From the IMG/VR virus record IMGVR_UViG_3300022751_000023, positions 1-40,979 of that record: 40,979 nt of DNA; one strand, given 5' to 3'. Both the position numbers and the translations under genes were made by a program. A model generated the notes under the pieces. The model was not told the origin of the DNA. It saw only the letters and a program-made list of their open reading frames with translations, and made no database searches. Below, in pieces: positions 1 to 8,097 of this stretch. The first letter of the stretch is position 1. Each line of letters starts with the position of its first letter. Source of the stretch: a virus.

Positions 1-6
1 AAAAAG

Positions 7-37
7 TTGAACAAGTTCAAAGAATTTATTATATTTG
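7..37 (+). promoter_or_regulatory. Bacteroidota-type promoter of leader A
   Basis: TTG at 7-9 and TATATTTG at 30-37, separated by 20 bases, match the Bacteroidota consensus (TTTG, about 19-20 bases, TAnnTTTG). Transcription should begin near 43-45, just before the first stem of leader A. In the right-hand repeat copy the promoter lies inside the coding sequence of the 44-residue gene at 40777. Confidence 0.7.
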
Positions 38-42
38 AACAA

Positions 43-126
43 CAGAGTGGTCGCTGTGTAAAGAAACTTTAAACAATCCTCGGCAGAGTAGAGACGACCA
101 CCTCGAAATGCTGGGGATTTTTATTT
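43..126 (+). promoter_or_regulatory. Leader A: pseudoknotted attenuator-like RNA
   Basis: A terminator-like hairpin pairs 75-85 with 109-119 (11 bp, two G-U) and is followed by a T-rich tract ending at the ATG of the HTH gene (127). Its loop contains CGACCAC (95-101), perfectly complementary to GTGGTCG at 47-53. The two helices interleave, so both together form a pseudoknot. The linker 54-74 is A-rich and contains CTTTAAAC. The architecture is shared with 33789-33877 and 37566-37667. Inference: cis-acting control of early transcription, or a small RNA ending just before the gene. Confidence 0.65.
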
Positions 127-315
127 ATGGAAGAAATTTGGAAAGCAGTATTAGGTTATTCTAAATATACTGATGAATTTAAACAAAGAGCTATATTATT
201 AGCGGACACCATTGGATTTAGAAAAGCATCAAAAGAGTTAAAAGTTGGCACTACATCAATTTGCCAATGGAAAAAAGCACTTAAAAAACAGAAACATGCA
301 AAAGGAAAGAATTGA
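127..315 (+). CDS. Small helix-turn-helix protein, transposase-OrfA-like
   Basis: A 62-residue basic protein. Residues about 14-56 resemble the HTH of IS3-family OrfA proteins: a helix near YTDEFKQRAILLA, then a recognition-helix region around KVGTTSICQWKKAL. No transposase catalytic partner follows, so it probably acts as a phage DNA-binding protein. It is the first gene after leader A, with its ATG directly behind the T-tract. In the right-hand repeat copy a 2-base deletion turns this ATG into an in-frame TTG. The next gene begins 17 bases after its stop. Confidence 0.6.
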   Translation: MEEIWKAVLGYSKYTDEFKQRAILLADTIGFRKASKELKVGTTSICQWKKALKKQKHAKGKN

Positions 316-331
316 ACCGCCATTTGGTTTG

Positions 332-724
332 ATGCACGAAACTATTGAATTACAATTTCAGACCAGAACTAATCCAGTAACAATTAAATTGAAAGGATTA
401 ACTGTCAATCAATGTTGGCAGGGCAAACGCTTCAAGACTCCTGAATATAAAGCATATGAAAAACACATGCTTTTACTTCTACCAAAAATAGAGGTTCCTA
501 TAGGAAAGTTAAAAGTTATCTATGAGTTTGGCGTATCTAATATGCAATCCGATTATGATAACCTGATCAAACCATTCCAGGATATTCTTCAGAAGAAATA
601 TTGGTTTAACGACTTTAATATTTGGGAAGCCGAAATTAAGAAAGTAAAAGTTAATATTGGCGAAGAATACTGCAAGTTTGAATTTATCTCGATTGAAACA
701 AGCAATAAACAATTTAAAAAATAG
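332..724 (+). CDS. rusA: RusA-like Holliday junction resolvase
   Basis: About 130 residues. The pattern SDYDNLIKPFQD followed by FNDFNIWEAEIKKVKV is the acidic core of RusA endodeoxyribonucleases, which cut four-way DNA junctions as dimers; phages use them to resolve recombination or replication intermediates before packaging. The N-terminal stretch LTVNQCWQGKRFKTPEY also fits the family. I chose ATG 332 because RusA proteins begin close to that segment; ATG 296 would overlap the HTH gene. The stop at 722-724 lies next to the HNH gene. Confidence 0.8.
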   Translation: MHETIELQFQTRTNPVTIKLKGLTVNQCWQGKRFKTPEYKAYEKHMLLLLPKIEVPIGKLKVIYEFGVSNMQSDYDNLIKPFQDILQKKYWFNDFNIWEAEIKKVKVNIGEEYCKFEFISIETSNKQFKK

Positions 725-727
725 GTG

Positions 728-1117
728 ATGAACAAGGTTGAAATACGAAAAGCAGTTTACGACAAACTCGATGGACATTGTGCTTATTGCGGGTGTGAAA
801 TAAAAATTAGGGAAATGCAAGTTGATCATGTTATACCTCAATCATACTTTTTACATTACGTTAAAAATAAATTTCAAATACCCGCTTTCCTAAATCATCT
901 AACCGAAATTGATGTAAACCATTTTGATAACCTAATGCCCACTTGCCGTTACTGCAACAAACATAAAAGCGCACATCATTTGGAGTTATATAGATCTGAA
1001 ATATTTGAACAAGTTAAACGATTGAATTTACGATCATCAAATTACAGGATAGCAAAAAGGTATGGACTAATTCAAGAAACAGTTAAGCCAATCGTATTCT
1101 ATTTTGAAACGGTTTAA
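728..1117 (+). CDS. HNH endonuclease
   Basis: About 129 residues. A zinc-binding CAYCG knuckle, the HNH core QVDHVIPQS, then NLMPTCRYCNKHKSA with the second CxxC give a complete beta-beta-alpha metal finger. Phage HNH proteins often lie near terminase and can assist packaging, but this one sits among early genes about 1.4 kb before TerS, so a packaging or a homing role are both possible. A GTG at 725 precedes ATG 728; the ATG is preferred. Confidence 0.8.
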   Translation: MNKVEIRKAVYDKLDGHCAYCGCEIKIREMQVDHVIPQSYFLHYVKNKFQIPAFLNHLTEIDVNHFDNLMPTCRYCNKHKSAHHLELYRSEIFEQVKRLNLRSSNYRIAKRYGLIQETVKPIVFYFETV

Positions 1118-1167
1118 CCTATCATCATTGTTACATTAAGCTAATGCATAAAATTGTAAGTTTGGGT

Positions 1168-1569
1168 ATGATTAAAGCAGAAGAATTAAGGATTGGGAAT
1201 TATATACTAGACGATGAAAACAAAATCGTTAAAGTCGAATGTATAGAAAGCAAGTACTTTAATGATTACGATGGCGGAAATGAATTTCCTATTAAATTTT
1301 CAGACAAAGATTTAAATATAAAAATGTGTGACATCATTAGTTGTAATGGCATCCTACTTTCAGAGGGAATACTTTTGAAGTGTGGGTTTGAAAGTGGAAC
1401 TGACGATGTTAATCATTGGTGGTTTACAAAAGGTGATATAAACATAAACTACTCATCTTGGATCGGTAAGTTTGAATGGGAATGGCAAGATATAGAAATT
1501 CAATACCTCCACCAACTCCAAAACCTTTACTTCTCTTTGACCTTAACAGAACTACAATTTAAAACTTGA
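1168..1569 (+). CDS. Conserved phage protein of unknown function
   Basis: 133 residues from ATG 1168. An in-frame ATG at 1144 is possible, but the familiar opening of this Bacteroidota phage and prophage family (KAxELRIGNY) begins at 1168. The body is acidic and Trp-rich (NHWWFTKG, WEWQ), and the C-terminus YLHQLQNLYFSLT is typical of the family. No catalytic motif seen. It sits in a run of small genes between the nucleases and the terminase. Confidence 0.65.
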   Translation: MIKAEELRIGNYILDDENKIVKVECIESKYFNDYDGGNEFPIKFSDKDLNIKMCDIISCNGILLSEGILLKCGFESGTDDVNHWWFTKGDININYSSWIGKFEWEWQDIEIQYLHQLQNLYFSLTLTELQFKT

Positions 1570-1574
1570 TAGAT

Positions 1575-1721
1575 ATGGAAAATACATATACACCAGAGCA
1601 AAAAGCAGAATTGATAAACTCTGTTTGTAAAGCACTTGAATCAAATGAAAAAGTTGGAAATTATTCAAGTGTTAAAAATTTAGCTATTGACAAGCTTACC
1701 CTTTTATTGAAATCAATTTAA
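1575..1721 (+). CDS. Small hypothetical protein (48 aa)
   Basis: A short ORF five bases after the previous stop and 13 bases before the next gene. The predicted protein is helical and lysine/leucine-rich, with no recognisable domain. Support comes from tight spacing in a same-strand run of genes. Confidence 0.5.
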   Translation: MENTYTPEQKAELINSVCKALESNEKVGNYSSVKNLAIDKLTLLLKSI

Positions 1722-1734
1722 AATCAGAATAAAT

Positions 1735-2037
1735 ATGATAAACATAGAAAAGTTGGCAGATGAAGCCTATCCACAAAAAGGAGATAAGGGATTTATTTAT
1801 CGTGAATGCTTCATATCCGGCTTCCAAAAATGCCAGGAACTAAACGAGCCGAAGTGGATTAGTGTGGAGGATGAACTACCTACAATAAACCAAAGTGTAT
1901 TAGTGTACTTTAAAAGTAATTGGGGAAAGGTTGATGTTTTTAAAACTGATACTCTTTGTGTTGACGGATGGCAAAATACTTCTGATGGCGTTATTACTCA
2001 CTGGTCTACTTTACCAACACCTTCTAGCAATGGTTAG
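1735..2037 (+). CDS. DUF551 domain protein
   Basis: 100 residues. The C-terminal half carries the DUF551 signature: KWISVEDELP, then a strand with VLVYF, and finally GVITHWSTLP. The family is common in phages and prophages; function unknown. The N-terminal 35 residues resemble the small helical segment that often precedes DUF551. The 3' end overlaps the next gene by 8 bases. Confidence 0.75.
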   Translation: MINIEKLADEAYPQKGDKGFIYRECFISGFQKCQELNEPKWISVEDELPTINQSVLVYFKSNWGKVDVFKTDTLCVDGWQNTSDGVITHWSTLPTPSSNG

Positions 2038-2317
2038 GGTAGAGTTTAATAGTCCATTGATTTCAAATGATGGATTTATGCGTAAATTTTGTTTCGTTAA
2101 ACATGTTGATACAATTAACGAGCATCATACATCTATAATGTTTAAGTCTGGAGCATCAATATTTGTTGCAACTAATTTTATGACTGCTTACAACTACATC
2201 CCAACAGCCGATCCATACCTCGACCGTTCTTTCATCCTTGAACAGTTGGGAATATCTAAAGAACAGGATGAGCTAAACCAAAAGGAATATGAAAACAGTA
2301 AAGACCAGGATAGTTGA
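2030..2317 (+). CDS. Hypothetical protein
   Basis: 95 residues from ATG 2030, which overlaps the DUF551 stop; the upstream reading in this frame lies inside DUF551 and is not expected to be translated. A mixed alpha/beta start is followed by a charged tail ending EYENSKDQDS. No family recognised. Confidence 0.5.
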   Translation: MVRVEFNSPLISNDGFMRKFCFVKHVDTINEHHTSIMFKSGASIFVATNFMTAYNYIPTADPYLDRSFILEQLGISKEQDELNQKEYENSKDQDS

Positions 2318-2474
2318 AATCAAAAATTATGGAGTTACTTTTTTCGCTCCACAATATAAAAGTTGGATAGGTATTTGGATTAACATAGGCGAAAGACAAC
2401 ATTCAATGGAACATGCAAGGTTTACAATTAAATCATTCCTTGAAGATGAAAAATACAAGAAGGTACATTATTAG
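2289..2474 (+). CDS. Small hypothetical protein (61 aa)
   Basis: Overlaps the previous gene by 29 bases in another frame. Basic, with a Trp/Ile-rich centre (SWIGIWINIG). Last gene before the late promoter at 2494. No family recognised. Confidence 0.45.
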   Translation: MKTVKTRIVEIKNYGVTFFAPQYKSWIGIWINIGERQHSMEHARFTIKSFLEDEKYKKVHY

Positions 2475-2493
2475 GTTTTTAAAAAATAATTCG

Positions 2494-2501
2494 TAGATTT
2501 G
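2494..2501 (+). promoter_or_regulatory. Late promoter, -7 element
   Basis: TAGATTTG exactly matches TAnnTTTG and lies 26 bases before the TerS start. The upstream -33 element is weak (TTA at 2471-2473). It probably drives the packaging and head operon. Confidence 0.55.
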
Positions 2502-2527
2502 GGTTTAAACGGGTTTAAAATATTTCT

Positions 2528-3031
2528 ATGATCACCCTACAAAGACAAAAATTTTGCTATAAGTATTTTGAATGTGGAAACGCCACTAAATCAGCACTTT
2601 ACGCAGGTTTTTCAGAAAATACAGCTGGTCAGATTGGCTACAATCTTCTTCAGGAACAGGAAATAAAAGACTTTATAGGTGAGTTAAAGGCTGAAATGGT
2701 CAATAGATCGATGATTACCCAAGATAAAATAGTTGCTGAATATGCAAAGTTAGGCTTTTCAAACATTCAGGATTATATGGATGATAACCTAGAATTTAAC
2801 CTTCATGAAATACCACGTGATGAAGCGGCGGCGATCTCCACAATCAAAAAAACAGTAACAGAATTTGAAGGAGGATCTAAAACCTCAGTCGAATTTAAGC
2901 TACATGACAAACCAACAGCATTGAATGCATTGGGTAGGCATTTGGGCATTTTCGATAAGGACAATAAACAGCGAACAAATGCTGATGAAACCGTTAAAAT
3001 CGAAATAGTAAGATCATTATCAGATGACTAA
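2528..3031 (+). CDS. terS: Terminase small subunit
   Basis: 167 residues. The N-terminal HTH (LQRQKFCYKYFECGNATKSA and the following helices) and the LHDKPTALNALGRHLGIF segment near the C-terminus are typical of Terminase_2-type small subunits, which recognise the packaging site and load TerL. It shares one base with terL (TAATG), as expected for translational coupling. About average length for the family. Confidence 0.88.
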   Translation: MITLQRQKFCYKYFECGNATKSALYAGFSENTAGQIGYNLLQEQEIKDFIGELKAEMVNRSMITQDKIVAEYAKLGFSNIQDYMDDNLEFNLHEIPRDEAAAISTIKKTVTEFEGGSKTSVEFKLHDKPTALNALGRHLGIFDKDNKQRTNADETVKIEIVRSLSDD

Positions 3032-4449
3032 TGCCAAGTTTAAAATCAACGGTCGTATTTGAAGCCAATTGGAACGCTATACATTGCGACTTTCTACGTG
3101 ATGAACATGGAGAACTAGAATTAGATGATGAAGGTTCGCCACAACGTGCAATTAGATACATTATAAACGAAGGAAGCTCCAGAAGTTCAAAGACAGTTAG
3201 TCTTATTGATTGTTTTGATAATTACGCAAGAGAAAACGAAAATAAGCGGTTAACTGTTTGGCGTGACACCAAGACAGATTGCAAAGCTACTGTTCTAAAC
3301 GATGCACTAAGGCATCTTAAAATGACCTTTAGGTTTAAGGTTAAACAAAACTTTAACATTACAGAAAGCAGGTTCGACTATAATACCTCATCTACATGGG
3401 AAATGATGGGTACTGATGAGGTCAATAAGGTGATGGGCTTGGGTCAGGATGCAGCATGGCTAAACGAACCTTACAAAATATCAAAAGAAGTTTTTGACCA
3501 GATCGACCAACGTACCAGGGATTTTATTGTTATTGATTGGAATCCAAAGGAAAGTCATTGGATCGATGACCTTAAAAAAGACAAAAGAGCAATCGTTATA
3601 AAGTCTACTTTTAGGGACAACCCTTTTTGTCCGCCGGAACAAAGGGCAAAGATTTTATCCTATCAACCAGTTTCAAGGTGTGCAATTGTTGAAAGTAAGG
3701 TTTTGACAACGGAAGAAGCTAAACAATATAACATTGCCGAAAACAATCTTGAATTTTCAGAAAAACAATTAAAAGAATTACAACGGTGTAAGGATAATGA
3801 ATTTAAACGTTCTGCATCTGAATTTAACTGGAGTGTTTTTGGTAAGGGAGAAAAAGCTGAACGTCCACACAGGATATTCCATTTTGAAGAGATTCCCGAT
3901 GATGTTTACCATAACCTTAACGCTACCGAAATACATGGTGTCGATTGGGGTGCTGTTGATCCGTGGGGAGTTTTGGGTGCTAAATATTATGATGGTGCAT
4001 TATATTTCCATGAAAAAAATTATACATGCGAAAATGTGATCAAGGAAAAAATGACACTTACCGAAAGGGCGCAGATTGAAGGCGACGATGATGGTATAGT
4101 ATCGTTTATGTTCCGTAGGATGAACATATCAACCAACAGCATGGTAATATGTGATTATAATCGCCCGTTAAAGATATTGGCATTGCGTGATAGCGGGTGG
4201 GAATATGCGGTTGCAGCAAGAAAGGGAGCGGGATCAATTAAAGATACAACCGATCTGCTTACCGGAATGAAAGTCTATTTTACCTCATCCAGTGCAAATC
4301 TTAAATATGAACAGGAAAACCACTCAAGGAAGGTAGACAAAATGGGCAATGTTCTTGAAGAGCCAGAAGATGATAATAACCACCTTTTAGATCCAGCCAG
4401 GTATGTAGCTCAGTATCTTCAGGACGAAGGCATAATAAAAAATATTTGA
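3031..4449 (+). CDS. terL: Terminase large subunit
   Basis: 472 residues, full length. The ATPase half has Walker A GSSRSSKT (48-55) and a Walker-B-like WLNEPYKI with Glu146, followed by FIVIDWNPK (165-173). The RNase-H-like nuclease half shows VDWGAVDPWG (Asp305, Asp310), ICDYNRP (Asp375) and an acidic stretch near 446-454. This is the PBSX/Terminase_3 style of packaging motor: it cuts concatemeric DNA and pumps it through the portal encoded next. Confidence 0.92.
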   Translation: MPSLKSTVVFEANWNAIHCDFLRDEHGELELDDEGSPQRAIRYIINEGSSRSSKTVSLIDCFDNYARENENKRLTVWRDTKTDCKATVLNDALRHLKMTFRFKVKQNFNITESRFDYNTSSTWEMMGTDEVNKVMGLGQDAAWLNEPYKISKEVFDQIDQRTRDFIVIDWNPKESHWIDDLKKDKRAIVIKSTFRDNPFCPPEQRAKILSYQPVSRCAIVESKVLTTEEAKQYNIAENNLEFSEKQLKELQRCKDNEFKRSASEFNWSVFGKGEKAERPHRIFHFEEIPDDVYHNLNATEIHGVDWGAVDPWGVLGAKYYDGALYFHEKNYTCENVIKEKMTLTERAQIEGDDDGIVSFMFRRMNISTNSMVICDYNRPLKILALRDSGWEYAVAARKGAGSIKDTTDLLTGMKVYFTSSSANLKYEQENHSRKVDKMGNVLEEPEDDNNHLLDPARYVAQYLQDEGIIKNI

Positions 4450-4474
4450 TATTGTAAAATTGTTGTTATATTAG
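4445..4474 (+). promoter_or_regulatory. Internal promoter before portal
   Basis: TTTG at 4445-4448 and TATATTAG at 4467-4474, 18 bases apart, lie 21 bases before the portal ATG in the only gap (46 bases) between terL and portal. Slightly off consensus at the last T. Confidence 0.45.
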
Positions 4475-4495
4475 CAAAAAATGTAAACATACTGA

Positions 4496-5677
4496 ATGGG
4501 GTTTTTTAATCTTAATTTTGGCTTCGGCAATAATAGCATTAATGAGCCTGTATCTGTAGAAAAAGATAATGCTGGCAATTGGTTCTATACAATGTTCAGT
4601 TCTAAGAACAGGTCGAAAAGATTTGTTACCGAAAAAGAAAAAATTGAAACTATTCTTTCAAGTCCAGCATGTTTAAAGGTATTCGCCTTGAATTGCGATC
4701 TTTTCAGCCTTGGTAAGATAAATACAAAAGAAACATCTGAATATTTAAAAACTTTACGTAAAAAACCAAACTATAAGCAAAATTGGACACAGTTCAAGTG
4801 GGATTATATGTTTTGGACAATGACTGGAACGGCATATCTTTATAAATCTGGAGGTAGATTACTAAACGATAGCAATACCTTACAATGGTTAAACCCTGCT
4901 AATCTTGTTTGGGAAGGAACGTTATTAAACCGAATGAAAGACTTTATTTTCACAAAAGCAACTTTCAAGGAAATAATGAGCAGCACTGTAAAGTACAACT
5001 TTGGTAACGGTAAATCTAAATATATACCGCTTGATGAAATAACTCCAATATTCGACTTGTCAAATGGTATGTCAGATAATTTTTACCAAGGTGTATCAAG
5101 AGTTGACGCTTTATACAAAATTATCTGCAATTCAGAAGAAGCTTTAGACGCTATAAATATTAATCTTGAGTTTTCAAAGAAGTTCGTTGTATCAGGAAAA
5201 CAAGACCCATCAGATGTCACTAAGGTTCCGATGGGAATCCAGGAAAAAGAAGATATTGAAACAAAGGTAAGAGGCGGGAAAAGTGTCCATGCTATGAGAT
5301 CGCAGATTGACATTAAGCGTTTTGTAGATAATATCTCTGCTTTAAAGCTTGATGATGCTTATTCTAACGCATATTATAACATAGGATCTATGTTCGGTAT
5401 TCCAAAAGATATCCTTGAAGTTTATAATCAAAAAGGCACAACCTACGAAAATCAAGAAAAATCTATAGTTCGACATATTGAATATACATTAAAGCCTAAA
5501 GGTAAAAATCTTACCGACGTTCTTGAGGATGTATTGGATATTAATGATACTGAAATGGTGTGGTCTGATATGGCGTGCTATCAGGTATTCGAGAAGGAAA
5601 AACAAGAGGTTATTGCTTTGAAACTAGAAAACGCTATCTTAGCAAAAGAAAATGATATTAAAATAGATGATTTGTAA
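4496..5677 (+). CDS. Portal protein
   Basis: 393 residues, HK97-type. Typical features are the AFALNCDLF-like N-terminal helix region, LQWLNPANLVW, DEITPIFDLSNG, and SMFGIPKDIL with an acidic C-terminal domain. It forms the dodecameric ring at one capsid vertex through which DNA is packaged and to which connectors attach. Position between TerL and protease is canonical. Confidence 0.88.
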   Translation: MGFFNLNFGFGNNSINEPVSVEKDNAGNWFYTMFSSKNRSKRFVTEKEKIETILSSPACLKVFALNCDLFSLGKINTKETSEYLKTLRKKPNYKQNWTQFKWDYMFWTMTGTAYLYKSGGRLLNDSNTLQWLNPANLVWEGTLLNRMKDFIFTKATFKEIMSSTVKYNFGNGKSKYIPLDEITPIFDLSNGMSDNFYQGVSRVDALYKIICNSEEALDAININLEFSKKFVVSGKQDPSDVTKVPMGIQEKEDIETKVRGGKSVHAMRSQIDIKRFVDNISALKLDDAYSNAYYNIGSMFGIPKDILEVYNQKGTTYENQEKSIVRHIEYTLKPKGKNLTDVLEDVLDINDTEMVWSDMACYQVFEKEKQEVIALKLENAILAKENDIKIDDL

Positions 5678-5784
5678 TGAAAAAACAGGAAAAAGAACAG
5701 CCGAAAAAAGTTGCAGAGCAGTCAAAAAAGTTATTGCAAGAAAAACAAAAAGCAGTAGTTGATAAAAAAATCATAAAGAAATGA
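5677..5784 (+). CDS. Small Lys/Gln-rich protein (35 aa)
   Basis: Starts on the last base of the portal stop (TAATG) and overlaps the protease start by 4 bases (ATGA), so it is embedded in a coupled operon. The protein is highly charged and likely a single helix. No family recognised; possibly a tiny scaffold or connector factor. Confidence 0.6.
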   Translation: MKKQEKEQPKKVAEQSKKLLQEKQKAVVDKKIIKK

Positions 5785-6593
5785 GAGTTGTAATTCCATC
5801 TTTTGCAGAAAAATCCGCTGCTTTTGCTTATTTAAGATCAAATGTTAAATCATTGATCCAACAAAAGAAATCTCTCCCAATTAAGAGCGATATTTTCGAT
5901 TGGGGTTGTTTGCCTGTAAACGAAAAGCAGACTGTAAAAGCTGATGGGGAAATAATGGCTCCAGATGAAATCGAGGTAAATGCTATTGCAAATCTTAGTG
6001 GTTGGTGTGATAGCTACATGGATGTTATGGTAAAAGATAACTGGAAAAAAACAATACAGGATAAAAGCATTGTTTACCATTTAAAAAACCACGATTATTC
6101 AACTGATGATATTGTTGGAAAGGATGCAGAACTTTACACAAAGAATTTTGACCTGTCATATTTTGGGATTAAATCTGATGTTGAAAAAGCGCAAGCTTTA
6201 ATGATGCGTTCAATAGTCCCAAAAGAATATGATAAAAAGACTTACCTCCTTTATAAGGATAATCAGATAAAACAGCACTCAATCGGACTTAGGTACGTAC
6301 AAATTGTCCTTTGTTTAGATAGTGCAATTGAGGGAGATGAAGAGTATAAAAAGAATTGGGATAAATATTATCCAATCGTAATAAACAAAGATAAAGTAGA
6401 TGTTTACGGTTATTTCTTTGCTGTTATCGAAAGTCAAATTTTAGAAAATAGTTGTGTCCTTTTTGGCGCAAACCCAAACACAGGTGTTTATAGCACCTCA
6501 GAAAAAAACGAGCAGGCCGGTGATGAGCCACCTGTAAAGGAAGAGCCGGAAGTATCCACTCAAGAGAAAAAAAGAATTATTTTTCACACTTAA
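5781..6593 (+). CDS. Prohead maturation protease
   Basis: 270 residues. The catalytic region fits HK97-like serine proteases: SIVYHLKNHDY with His before a Gly-Lys strand, and KQHSIGLRYV with the conserved Ser-x-Gly. The C-terminal 40 residues are acidic and Pro/Glu-rich, probably cleaved. It removes the capsid scaffold domain during maturation and lies directly before the capsid gene. Confidence 0.8.
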   Translation: MRVVIPSFAEKSAAFAYLRSNVKSLIQQKKSLPIKSDIFDWGCLPVNEKQTVKADGEIMAPDEIEVNAIANLSGWCDSYMDVMVKDNWKKTIQDKSIVYHLKNHDYSTDDIVGKDAELYTKNFDLSYFGIKSDVEKAQALMMRSIVPKEYDKKTYLLYKDNQIKQHSIGLRYVQIVLCLDSAIEGDEEYKKNWDKYYPIVINKDKVDVYGYFFAVIESQILENSCVLFGANPNTGVYSTSEKNEQAGDEPPVKEEPEVSTQEKKRIIFHT

Positions 6594-6603
6594 AAATTAA
6601 AAA

Positions 6604-7854
6604 ATGTTTAAGTACAAAACACAAAAACAATTATCCGCTCTTTCTGAAGAAGAAGTGGACTCTTACATGACGGCAAAAGCTGAACATGAAGAAGAAGTAA
6701 ACCAGAAGAAAATCGATGAAGCGGTAAACGCTGTCAAAACAGAAATGTCTGCTGAAATTAAAAAAGCTAATGATTCTGTTGCTGATATGTCTGAGCAAAT
6801 CGGGAAGTTAAAAGAAGCTGGTGAAAAAACAAAAGATGCAGAAAAAGGATCTGTTGTTGTAATGTTGAAAAAACGTATTGAAGAAGATGCTTATAAAGCA
6901 CCGAACTTCAGCGAAACAACCCAAATCAAAGCAGCTGCATTGATGACTACCGCAAACGTTATCCCTAACGTAGCTGGTGGATTTAGTCCTTTATTTGGCA
7001 ACTACATTGATCCTGAAATTGGTCACGTACCTAAGCCTGATACTATTTTTATGGATTTGATTACCATAAAAAATCAGCCAGGAACAGAAAACATTTGGTA
7101 TTCTGACCGCGTGAATGAAGAAGGAGATGCAGAATTTATCGCAGAGGGTGCTTTAAAACCATTAGCCGATGCCGAATGGGTTACAGCTAAAGAAACAACC
7201 AAAGAGGTTGCGGTTAGATGGAAACAAACTCGTAGGTTAATTAATCACGCTCCTTCAGTAGTTACCGATTTTGCAGAACATGCAAATGAATTGGTTGAGC
7301 AAAAAATTGACGATAAAATTTTGGAGGGTAACGAAACTACAACCCCAACTGAATTTGACGGACTTATCGCAAAAGCTTCTGCATTTATTGTCCCTTCTGG
7401 TTTGGCCGAATATTACGCTTTTGCCAACATCTATGATGTTATTATGGCTATGGCTACTCAAATCCGTTTAGCTAACTTTAAAGGTAAAATTACAGCCGTT
7501 TTAAATACTGTTTGGATGGCAAAAATGTCTGGAGTTAAAGATAATGAAGGACGTTATTTAATTCCTCCTTTTGTATCTCCAAACGGAAAGAACGTTGGAG
7601 AAGTTGAAGTTAAATTCACTAACAAAATGGATGCTGATGATATCTTGGTTGGAGATTTGAAAAAATTCAACTTGGTTATGGCTGAAGATGTTGAGTACTT
7701 TGAGGGATATGAAAACGATGATTTCTCGAAAAATCTTGTTTCTAAAAAATTAGAAGCATTTATGGGGACTTACATCAAAGCATCTGATGCTGGATCAATC
7801 GTTTACGATCAAATTTCTTCTGTTCTTACAGATATTGAAATCCCTGTAATTTAA
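6604..7854 (+). CDS. Major capsid protein, HK97 fold
   Basis: 416 residues. Residues about 1-80 are a Lys/Glu-rich coiled coil that looks like the HK97 delta (scaffold) domain removed by the protease. The remainder has HK97 capsid features: GGFSPLFGNYI, WYSDRV, AEGALKPLADAEW with TTKEVAVRWKQTR, and a C-terminal SVLTDIEIPVI. It should form the icosahedral shell. No intergenic promoter seen. Confidence 0.9.
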   Translation: MFKYKTQKQLSALSEEEVDSYMTAKAEHEEEVNQKKIDEAVNAVKTEMSAEIKKANDSVADMSEQIGKLKEAGEKTKDAEKGSVVVMLKKRIEEDAYKAPNFSETTQIKAAALMTTANVIPNVAGGFSPLFGNYIDPEIGHVPKPDTIFMDLITIKNQPGTENIWYSDRVNEEGDAEFIAEGALKPLADAEWVTAKETTKEVAVRWKQTRRLINHAPSVVTDFAEHANELVEQKIDDKILEGNETTTPTEFDGLIAKASAFIVPSGLAEYYAFANIYDVIMAMATQIRLANFKGKITAVLNTVWMAKMSGVKDNEGRYLIPPFVSPNGKNVGEVEVKFTNKMDADDILVGDLKKFNLVMAEDVEYFEGYENDDFSKNLVSKKLEAFMGTYIKASDAGSIVYDQISSVLTDIEIPVI

Positions 7855-7878
7855 TTAATTGTTTAACAAATAAAAATC

Positions 7879-8097
7879 ATGGCAAAAGAAGAAAACAAAG
7901 AGGCAACAACTTTCTCAAGTAAAGCAATGCTGTTAGAAAACGCTGAAAAAGGTACTAAAGTTAAGTACAATGATAGGCTTAAAGTTGAAATTATTAAAGC
8001 TACCAAGCATTACAAAGTTGGTAAAGAAATTACGCCACACAAAGTAAAAGCATTAGCTTTAATTAAAGCAGGCATTGCCAAGGAGGTAAAGAAATAA
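7879..8097 (+). CDS. Small basic head-region protein
   Basis: 72 residues, Lys-rich, ending ALALIKAGIAKEVKK, a tail seen in small proteins that follow the capsid gene in many siphoviruses. Shares one base with the next gene (TAATG). Possibly a head accessory protein; function unknown. Confidence 0.6.
   Translation: MAKEENKEATTFSSKAMLLENAEKGTKVKYNDRLKVEIIKATKHYKVGKEITPHKVKALALIKAGIAKEVKK

Larger units (their letters stand above)
1..126 (+). repeat. Left copy of the terminal direct repeat
   Basis: Bases 1-126 are identical to 40840-40965. After that the right copy lacks two bases (AT at 127-128) and then matches 129-142 again. This is either the overlap of a circular or circularly permuted genome, or a true short direct terminal repeat; the sequence alone cannot decide. 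The repeat holds a promoter, a structured leader and the 3' half of the small gene at 40777. Confidence 0.9.

Noticed and set aside
127-315. Insertion sequence at the left end
   Set aside because: Only a small HTH protein is present; no DDE transposase, no terminal inverted repeats or target duplications.
3797-4039. 80-codon ORF in a second frame of terL
   Set aside because: No family-like motif and no start context; unlike the dcm locus there is no recognised protein pattern.
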